Source of the DNA: Polytrichum commune
Taxonomy: Eukaryota > Streptophyta > Polytrichopsida > Polytrichales > Polytrichaceae
Length of the DNA stretch: 64,000 bases
NCBI GenBank assembly: GCA_950295325.1
Contig: OX485809.1
Span: 30,766,144 to 30,830,143, forward strand
Reading direction: 5' to 3'
Part shown: one piece after another, positions 57,046 to 64,000 of the stretch
Numbering within the stretch: position 1 is the stretch's first letter
How the letters are laid out: each line of letters begins with the position of its first letter
Made by a program: the position numbers and the translations under genes
The notes under the pieces: model-generated
Seen by the model: the letters and a program-made list of their open reading frames with translations, nothing else
Told to the model about the DNA's origin: nothing
Database searches by the model: none

Positions 57046-57350
57046 CATGAGCCGAGGGCCATGACCATGATCGTGAAACCTAAATTGGGTATGGCCCCTG
57101 GGTTTAGGCTTACATGAGGTAATTTTGGACCACAATTCATTACATCTTTAGTGGATGATAAATCTGCATGGAATCCCACATGGCAAGTATGGATAATGTT
57201 GGCAAGGATTGTAAAGATTGTTTATACTAAGGGTTTGTGCCCTTCAAGAGACTTTGGGCTACAGACCATGGACTTATCCATGCTCTTATCCAAAAGGTGG
57301 GGTGCCATGATCATTTAAGAGCCTTGGTCTAATGCCTTTGGTGTAAACAT
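57046..57350 (+). repeat. Dispersed repeat J, copy 3
   Basis: A family C-like start (GGCCACTTCACACATGAGC) passes into AATTTTGGACCACAATTCAT, GTGGATGATAAATCTGCATG, GAATCCCACATGGCAAGTAT and TTTGGTGTAAACATGTCC, colinear with 13375-13745. Confidence 0.55.
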
Positions 57351-57749
57351 GTCCTGACTCCTTCTCGCATAGAATGTAAAAGGTCCCATGGCACTAGGCA
57401 ATCTCATGTCTCTCTTCCAATTGGATCATCAAATTGATATTAGTTTCTATCTCACAAAGGTCATTGCACTTCGTTACTCTAGGGAATTAGCCTTTTTGAC
57501 ACCGTCTTGATGTACTTTGAAAACTATTTCATTTCATTTCATAACACGTCATCCAATCTCATCATAATACATGTCATGAGTGGGTTTAACATGATGTGCG
57601 CTCCGGCCAAGCATGATCTATGCCGCCACACACAACCACTTAGCATCATCATCAACAACAACAACAACAAATCTCCAAACAACAATGCAAGGCCCACACC
57701 GAAGAACAAATGTATTCCAGTTTGCAACCTCCCAAATTGAAGATTGAGA
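57351..57749. other. No gene; CAA trinucleotide repeat
   Basis: CATCATCAACAACAACAACA near 57650 gives an Asn run in the frame 57507-57740. Nothing else. Confidence 0.45.
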
Positions 57750-58460
57750 ATACACCCAACATAGACACCAAATCCACACATACCCAATATCCAAATTAAA
57801 GTAAGAGACCTTGGATTGGTAGGGTTTGCACATCTCCATTCCTGCTTGTCAAGTTTGGGTGGGAATGGACATTTATGACGCTCGTTGCTCCTATAGAGAA
57901 GAAACGCTGACCCCTTATGGGATCAGCATGATTGAAATGGCCGTTCGACCCACCCTTGATATTATGTCCACTGGACATAATCGTTGCTCCTATACTAGAA
58001 TGTTGGAGTGGGGTGAATGTTGGTGTGTGAGATGCATCACTCTTGCGTGTCGCTTTGCTATTTTCACCCACTGCTTCCTTTTGCTCAATCTCTACTTTAG
58101 TCATTGATATTTGTGCTTATGCCCTTCTTGGTTTGCTCGATCCTTGCTTCACTCTTCTTGATCTTTGTTGCGTTCTCCGCTCAAAGCACTCGTTCTCTAC
58201 AATATTGCGGGAATTGTTTTTTTGCACATGGACATTAATTGGACAAGGTAATTCGAAATGTGCAGCTCAAATTATTGTGAAATAACTAAACCAGTGAACC
58301 CTCTCTAGAGGGTTTATCGAGGTTTTGCATTAGTGAGCCGCAAGGTGTTTTCCCTCCAACATTCTTCAAATTGCATGTGATATAAGTTCTGTCTTTACAA
58401 CCCTTGAAGGAACTCTTGTCTCTGGAAGGAATAATTTGAGCTTTCTTCTTGTCTTCAAGT
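57750..58460 (-). pseudogene. Protein-like minus-strand tract, unidentified
   Basis: A 102-codon minus frame (57796-58104) begins MTKVEIEQKEAVGENSKATR and continues with polar sequence including two SIGAT motifs. Upstream on the same strand, near 58110-58190, ATKIKKSEARIEQTKKGIST reads as a charged helix, and near 58305-58455 LEDKKKAQIIPSRDKSSFKG with CNLKNVGGKTPCGSL. The composition is unlike chance frames in AT-rich DNA, but phases differ, so if genuine it is decayed. GCTCGTTGCTCCTATA recurs 90 bp apart. Family unknown. Confidence 0.35.
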
Positions 58461-58559
58461 CATGGCCCGGGTTCAAATTGATATTGCTTAAGTCTACTGC
58501 ATGAAATGTATGCTGATTATTGAAACAAACTTTGGTATAATTTGCATCCCATCATTTTT

Positions 58560-58757
58560 GCAATGAAAAATTGTCATGGATGATTGAAATTTGGATGAAT
58601 TTTCACTCTGTAAGTGACAATACTTGCAACTCTGTATTATCCCTTAATGTTTTACAAGCATTGACAGATATTGTTGGGTTAACATTTAGTGTTGGTGACA
58701 CTACATCACAATTTCTAATTAGTATTGAACAAGACAATTAGAATTGATGACATGAAA
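58560..58757 (+). mobile_element. CTACACTAAATA-group MITE, family B, right-half fragment
   Basis: AAATTGTCATGGATGATTGA, AATTTGGATGAATTTTCACT, GTAAGTGACAATACTTGCAA, GGTTAACATTTAGTGTTGGT, GAACAAGACAATTAGAATTG. Truncated just before the right terminal palindrome, and the left half is missing. Confidence 0.75.
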
Positions 58758-59353
58758 TTTTGCAAATAACAATCTAGCATCTATTTCACCCACTTCGTAA
58801 AAAGAAAACAAAAAAGCACCAAAAGCACGACTTTACGTCACTTAGAATATACTATAGAACCCACTTCCCGAAAGGAAAACATAATAGCTTATTCCTCCAT
58901 CATCGGTCAACGCATGATCGATATAATGCTAACGAACTCGCATTCATGGCGGTTCAAACTTAAGCGACGTTTTCTTTTCTCTTTTTCCTATAAATGGTGC
59001 CACTTGCAATGTCCGATTAAGCTTACATTGCAATGTGCGGAAGCAGCTTTCACTGGTAACTTGCTAAAGAAAAATTTGAAAGACCAAGTGTTGAAGACTG
59101 GAAAAGCTGCTCAACATCAACTTTCTCCCTTCGATGTACATACCTTCCCTTGTTTGGGTCCCAAAGTACGAGATTACAACTCAGACACATTGCACTAGGG
59201 AACTATGTCCTCTCGTGTTGTCAGAGCCTAAACGGAGCACTCTCTACCATATACACACACACATACATGATCACTAAAAAAAAGAGGGAAAAAAGATATC
59301 ATTTGAGTCATTTTTAGAACAATTTTCTGAGCATAATTTATGTGCTCTCTCTT
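58758..59353. other. No gene recognised
   Basis: A 94-codon plus frame at 58914-59198 (starts MIDIMLTNSHSWRFKLKR) lies here with no motif. Confidence 0.4.
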
Positions 59354-59731
59354 GGGTGCACGCTCCGGGCTAGATCACATCTTCATACGGCTGGGCCTCG
59401 CCCTTCCCACGCCTCCTTCACTGCCCGATCTTCCTACCCGCACTTGCGAACTTGGGAGCTCTTCGCTGTTGGTGACTGATGTGACAGTGCCCGGTCAAAA
59501 TTACAAATATTCAAGTCGACATCACTTGCATTATTTCCAAGTGAATTGATGGGGTTCCTTCACATGTCAAAGGAGCTTAGTGGCTTAAGTGACTGGGTAT
59601 TGTCACATTGGCTTGCAACGGGGAAGAGTTCCCACACATGTGTGGGCAAGGAGATCGGGCAGTGAAGGAGGCGTGGGAGGGGCAGGGCCCAACCGAAGGA
59701 AGATGTGATCTAGCTTGGGGCTGGGTGCACC
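59354..59731. mobile_element. Foldback element R, copy 1
   Basis: The left arm (GGGTGCACGCTCCGGGCTAG, ATCACATCTTC, CTTCCCACGCCTCCTTCACT, GCCCGATCTTCC) is answered inverted by the right arm (GAGATCGGGCAGTGAAGGAG, GCGTGGGAGGGGCAG, GAAGATGTGATCTAGC, GGGGCTGGGTGCAC). The arms are about 90 bp and the central spacer about 195 bp. It is more GC-rich than its surroundings. A right-half relative is at 32721. No target duplication identified. Confidence 0.75.
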
Positions 59732-60059
59732 TGGTGGAACCATAAAAGACCAATGTGGGTAAAAAACCTATACATTATTAAACTAAGCCAACATTAGGTG
59801 CTTTGATAACCCAATGCATGGATTTTGTGTTGTCTCTATGTTAGAGGAGTTCGTTTCCTCCCCATGTTTCATCATACTTGCCAATCACATCGTCATAGAT
59901 AGCAACCATGTCTGCATTTTAACCTTGTTGTCTCCCACGCGATTCTAGCGTACTCAAAGAATGTTTTGCTAGATAAGTTGTTGGGTCTTGTTCAAATCCC
60001 ATCTAAATTAGTGCTATTGAAGGTGAGGTCGTTCCTTTCAATAGGTGATGCCTCTTTAA
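59732..60059. other. No gene or repeat recognised
   Basis: Spacer. Confidence 0.45.
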
Positions 60060-60345
60060 AAGCACGATCGCGTGTTGTACACCAAACGCTCACACAAAGG
60101 AGCGTTGAATTGTGTAACATTGTTTTTAGAGGGGAGTAGTCTCATTGTATGTCCCACACGTGCGTTCTATGTATGATTTGTAGTTTGTGGGTCCCATGAT
60201 CAAAACTAATATCTTACAATACACAAATCTTTACATAGAAGTAGTCAAAGTTAAGATTTTATTTGGTCAAAGATTATTTGGTATTTATAATTGATTTTCT
60301 TACATAGAAGTTGAAAGTTGGCCCGCAATATACCCAAGGAGGGCT
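60060..60345. repeat. Dispersed repeat N, copy 3
   Basis: GTTGTACACCAAACGCTCAC, ACAAAGGAGCGTTGAATTG, TTTTTAGAGGGGAGTAGTCT, GTGGGTCCCATGATCAAAAC, TTTACATAGAAGTAGTCAAA, CTTACATAGAAGTTGAAAG. Best matched to 39580-39800. Confidence 0.65.
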
Positions 60346-61899
60346 TTTCAAACCCCATCAATGATCCAATAGCAATTGAGCTTGACACGTGCATCCAACT
60401 CTTGGGCTAAACCAACATCATTTTTGTTTCGGAATGTATGGAGAACCATTGAACATGCTCCAAGTAAAAATATGCTACTTATAACTTAGCAAAGCCGACA
60501 TTGCCAAGTGGAAGTGATTATCCTTCTTTCTTTGACCAATGTTATGTACTATACAATAGACTACATACATGTGGTGGTTTAGCTACCGTTCCAAAATTTC
60601 AAAACAGTTGACCGTCGAGGATCGCGTGCTGGGTGGATGGTGTGGGGATGGCTTGGGACATTAATTCATATGCAAGGTATCAATGGGCTAGGATGGCATG
60701 CACTCAAGACTATTTTTTTTACAATGTCTTACACATGAAGGTGCAATATATATACACACAAAATATATGTTGGTGGGTTCAACTCAAAGGGTGCTAAGGA
60801 GTATTACACATGGACTTCAACACAACATTGAGTGAACCTTCTCAATAACTATTTGAATCATGAAATAGTATTGATTGTGAGGGATATACTCAAACATTCT
60901 TAAAATGTCCATAAAACAACACGTGAAGTTATGTAATCAATGTATCACCGATCTTTACAGGGGACAATTTCTTTATGACATAGTGGATGATCCCACAACC
61001 CAAAAAATTAAAATGAAAAGAAGAACGTTACTCATACGTAACATTTTTCGACAAGCAAACATAGTTATTTTCCCTCGTAAATGCAACTACCACGCCGTGG
61101 AATTTATGTTCATAATGGACACTTGTCACATTGATTGGACAAAGTCCATTTGCCTACAAAGGAGAGGGAAGGGGGGGGGGGCATTCATGGAAATACTAGT
61201 GCAACCAACCTCACCTTTCACACATATTACTATGGACTCACACTTAGCTCCAAATGTTGGTCCCACACAATTCGTAAGCAATGCTTGATAATATAATTGA
61301 GTATGACGTGAAGGACATCTTGTTGTCTTGGGGGTTAGCCAATTGAACACGTGTTTGTTTGATGGGTCGTGTTATTAGTTAGGGCCATGGCGCAAGAGAA
61401 GCCACGTGTAGCCTAACATGGACATTCCCACATGGAACAATTGCATGTGGAGTCCCCACTTACAATTGATTCAAAGGCAAACTCTAAGGTTCGAGGGCTA
61501 ATGAATATTGGGATAGAGTGTTTGGATGTGTGACTCTCAACATACTTATGCGCATCTAGGCACTCAATTTCAAATCCGGAAGTTTCTTGCTTCCAAATGG
61601 GAGGGAATCGGGTGAGAGGAGTGAGTTTTTTTCTCCTTTTTCTTGGCTAAAAAGTTAACTTACCTTCCCCATGCCATGCCTTTCAAAAGACTTTGTTTTT
61701 TCTTTTCTTTTCCTTTTATGCCTTCCTAACATCTTTATTTTGGAATCTATGCACTATACTCCCACATGATTTAGTGTGGCCCACCCTATTCTTCCTTGAT
61801 TCAAACTTCATTTTCATAGTCTTACATAAAGCCGGGTGGCAACTAGAGAAGGCCTTGGCACATGATACTTGTTGTTCTACATACGGAGAGATTTGACCA
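60346..61899. other. No gene recognised
   Basis: 1.55 kb. A 127-codon plus frame (60905-61288) starts MSIKQHVKLCNQCITDLYRG and includes LLIRNIFRQANIVIFPRKCN, but a G homopolymer lies inside it (61171-61181) and no domain is recognised. Not called as a gene. Confidence 0.4.
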
Positions 61900-62115
61900 C
61901 TACACTAAATACTGTATTTGACTTCACCTACTATTTGGAATTACGCAATGCTATATCTTTTTCTTTTTCTTTTTGCCAACAAAGGTCGATTCGGTGGTTT
62001 GGACAACATAGAACATCAACACATTTCCTCAATAAAAGAAGAAGTCAATAGTAGGAAAATATAGCACAACGTAACGCCAAATAGTAAATGACACTAAATA
62101 CCATAATCAATGTAG
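61900..62115 (+). mobile_element. CTACACTAAATA-group MITE, family A, copy 6
   Basis: CTACACTAAATACTGTATTT, CACCTACTATTTGGAATTAC, GCAATGCTATATC, CTTTTTGCCAACAAAGGTCG, AACGCCAAATAGTAAATGAC, ACTAAATACCATAATCAATG, TAG. 216 bp. Confidence 0.8.
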
Positions 62116-62463
62116 TTACATATGGGTTCATTGTGTTAACTTGCGGTTTCAAGTAAGCACGACGAAGTCGATTTCGCTCACTAACACGTGCAACAGTGCG
62201 AGTGTTACATCCTAATGTAGAGACAAGGTATAAGATGCTACTCAAAATGGGCAACGATACCAACAAGCTTACCCATTGCAACAAAGCGTAGTAATCGTGT
62301 CCATGTGGTCAACATGTTGGGAAACAACACCAAACACATGACGATTTAGCGTGGGTATAAACATTTGTGCACCAAAAACAAGATTTGAGTGGTATTACAA
62401 ACTACATACGTACATGTAACAATTCCTTTGATACCATTATTGACGTTGACTAGGTATCAGTCG

Positions 62464-62892
62464 CAATGATCATCCCAATTGGTGCGTATTACTATTCCGG
62501 TCTACGCAACGCGACGTGATAGCGTCTTGCTCATGAGTCCCATTTCTACCAGCTAACGTTCACTACACAAAATGTGATATTTAATGTGATTAACTGCTCA
62601 AAGTTACATGTTCCTATATCTTTCTACTATTAGTGTACTTTTTTTACCAAGCAAAGCTGTTAATATTATATAGTGTCCAAACCACCAATTTGACCATGGT
62701 TGGTAAAAAAAATGAGATGCATAGTAGATAGTTATAGCATTGCATAATTCCAAACAGTAAGTCACACTAAATATTATATTTTGTGTACGTTGGTTAAACA
62801 TTACATGGTAAGGTAGAATATTACATTCTTATTAAATAGGTAGCTCCGAATAGCACCACTACCAATCCACACTAATTTGGGAGGCGCAGTGG
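62464..62892 (+). mobile_element. A-prime type MITE, split by a family A insertion
   Basis: The left part GATCATCCCAATTGGTGCGT, ATTACTATTCCGGTCTACGC and the right part ATTCTTATTAAATAGGTAGC, TCCGAATAGCACCACTACCA, CACACTAATTTGGGAGG are the two halves of one A-prime element like that at 38711. They are separated by the family A copy at 62563-62788. The outer element ends where the GC-rich block begins. Confidence 0.7.
62563..62788 (+). mobile_element. CTACACTAAATA-group MITE, family A, copy 7 (nested)
   Basis: CTACACAAAATGTGATATTT, AAAGTTACATGTTCCTATAT, TTTACCAAGCAAAGCTG, GTGTCCAAACCACCAATTTG, GGTAAAAAAAATGAGATGC, TAATTCCAAACAGTAAGTCA, ATTATATTTTGTGTAC. ACGTT occurs at both junctions (62556-62560, 62787-62791). 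226 bp. Confidence 0.75.
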
Positions 62893-63324
62893 AGGGTTAG
62901 TTTGGCAGCGGTGGGTCCCGCGGGCAGTAGTAAGTTAAATAAGCTAACGTACTCCCCCCCCCCAATCCCATGACTCACACCCGGCTTTGCGGACCCACCC
63001 ACCATTTTGTGGTAAAGAGAGCGACAGTAAAAGCAGAGACGAAAAGGGAGGGGCCTCCAGCTGGCCCGGCCCGCCAGGCTCGCGGCACCTTCGCGCCACC
63101 TTCGCCGCGGAGGGTGGGTCAGTCTGCGGCAGAGCGCGTCACTCGACGACGGCTCTCGCCTGCTGTCGCCCGGCCCGGCCCGGCCTCGCCTCGCCCCTCC
63201 AGCCTCGCCTCGCTTCGCTGCAGGCTGCGCTTCTCGCTACTCCCCTCCCCGGAGCTTCTCTCTTGCGATCGCCACCAAAACCATCCATCTTGACCCGGTC
63301 TCACACGCACAGCTGCATTGACCC

Positions 63325-63357
<33 letters not shown>

Positions 63358-63564
63358 CATATCCTGCGGGGCCTGCGATCTGGCCGTTTGGGGCACAGCT
63401 TCATCAAGTAAGTTAGTAGTATACCCGGGAGGTAAGTTAAGTAGAGGAGAGCCTGCAAAGCAAAGCAGCGGCCTACATACAGGGGCGCTCTGATCATCAC
63501 AACTCGATACGAGGGAAGTCAGTCTGACACCCACGCTGCAAGTGCCTGCACGCGCTGGCAGCGG
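62893..63564 (+). promoter_or_regulatory. GC- and CpG-rich block: probable promoter and 5-prime UTR
   Basis: The composition shifts abruptly from AT-rich transposon DNA to GC- and CpG-rich sequence. A TATA-like TTAAATAAG lies at 62935-62943, a C run at 62953-62963, and a TGACTC motif near 62971. A long pyrimidine CT microsatellite at 63323-63357 is typical of plant 5-prime UTRs. Two strong donor-like sites follow: CAA|GTAAGT at 63408 and GAG|GTAAGT at 63432, so a leader intron is possible. The 168-codon frame across it (62987-63493) translates the CT repeat as SLSLFLSLSLS and is not credible. Confidence 0.6.
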
Positions 63565-63717
63565 ATGCCGGATGAGCTTTTGGCGGGGATCTGCGGTGGT
63601 CACGCGGAGTCCAACAAAAAGGTCGTCGTCGATTTCATAGAGGCTCTTTGGGGTCTCGGTGGTGTGCAGGCGAGAGAGAGAGAGTGGGAGGGAGGTGGGA
63701 GGAGAGGGTGGGGGTGA
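63565..63717 (+). CDS. Candidate first coding exon of a hypothetical gene
   Basis: From ATG 63565 (context GCGGATGCC) the frame reads MPDELLAGICGGHAESN, then KKVVVDFIEALWGLGG, then VQAREREWEGGG, and stops at TGA 63715-63717 in a GA/GGT-rich tract. The first 33 residues have a natural mixed composition and an amphipathic, helical look. The last 15 are encoded by purine-rich simple sequence and are probably intronic. GT sites that could end the exon include AG|GT at 63695; the consensus donor GAG|GTGAGT at 63719 lies just after the stop. The frame is also open upstream, so the start is not certain. I do not recognise the protein. It would continue beyond the window. Confidence 0.4.
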   Translation: MPDELLAGICGGHAESNKKVVVDFIEALWGLGGVQAREREWEGGGRRGWG

Positions 63718-64000
63718 GGTGAGTGAGTGTGAGAGGAGTTTTCTTTTTTTTCTTCTTTTTTCTTTGTCATTTTTTTTGGGTACAGTGGTTGGGATTTTGA
63801 GGATTTTTGAGTTTGGGAGGTTGACGGTTTTGGGGGAGTGCGTTTGTGGTTGGAGGTCTGCGGTGATGTTTGGTTGAGGGTTAGGGGTTAAGTGGGGGAG
63901 TTGGAGGAGTAGACGTGGTGATGTTTTTAGGGTAAGGGGCGTGTTGTTGGGAATCAGAGGGGTTGTGTGTATGTGGATGTGGGTTAGTGCGTACGGTGGC
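63718..64000 (+). other. G/T-rich tract, probable intron
   Basis: The plus strand is rich in G and T and poor in C and A. It starts with a consensus donor (GAG|GTGAGT), then a T-rich stretch (63740-63778) and TACAG at 63781-63785. A T-rich non-template strand with strong skew fits a plant first intron in a rightward-transcribed gene. The window ends inside it. Confidence 0.45.

Noticed and set aside
62987-63493. Longest open frame of the window (168 codons, plus strand)
   Set aside because: It lies in the GC-rich block where stops are rare, is Ala/Pro/Arg/Ser-rich, translates the CT microsatellite as a Ser-Leu run, and overlaps other open frames on both strands.
1-64000. CRISPR arrays, operons, ribosome binding sites, prokaryotic genes
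   Set aside because: No evenly spaced short repeats with unique spacers and no dense coding on either strand. The window is eukaryotic in character.

Overview
The window looks like intergenic DNA from a plant-type nuclear genome. The evidence is AT-rich sequence without long open reading frames, many small DNA transposons of types common in plants (PIF/Harbinger or Tourist-like, hAT-like, MULE-like), a retroposon whose head resembles 5S rRNA, and a GC-rich, CT-repeat-bearing block at the right edge that resembles a plant 5-prime UTR. I cannot fix the lineage; a bryophyte, lycophyte or fern would fit as well as a seed plant.

No complete protein-coding gene is recognisable in the first 62.8 kb. 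The longest open frame in the window (168 codons, 62987-63493) is a by-product of GC richness and runs through a CT microsatellite. Protein-like sequence is limited to decayed tracts: inside a hAT-like element (29.4-30.3 kb) and three unidentified minus-strand tracts (43.1-43.6, 47.7-48.5 and 57.8-58.5 kb).

Layout. 0-12 kb: simple repeats, a small TIR element, dispersed repeats, and two copies of one hAT-like MITE (8641-9063 and 10640-11046, the second inside another MITE). 12.5-25 kb: PIF/Harbinger-like elements with TTA or TCA target duplications (12518, 16193, 21261, 22790) and a MULE-like element with a 9-bp duplication (14506). 26-31 kb: a two-unit tandem repeat, a six-copy 25-bp minisatellite and a 1.23-kb hAT-like element. 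32-63 kb: dense, nested MITEs. Two families recur: one with GGGCCACTTCACAC ends and TTA duplications (complete copies at 41188, 42015, 51801 and 54090) and a large group sharing CTACACTAAATA ends that themselves form palindromes.

Insertion order can be read in several places: hAT-like into the CTACACTAAATA group (10.6 and 49.0 kb), and members of that group into other elements (38.7 and 62.6 kb). The last 1.1 kb probably holds the promoter, 5-prime UTR and first coding exon of a gene reading rightwards out of the window. All family assignments come from termini and target duplications seen by eye; no alignment or database search was run, so approximate ends are marked as such.
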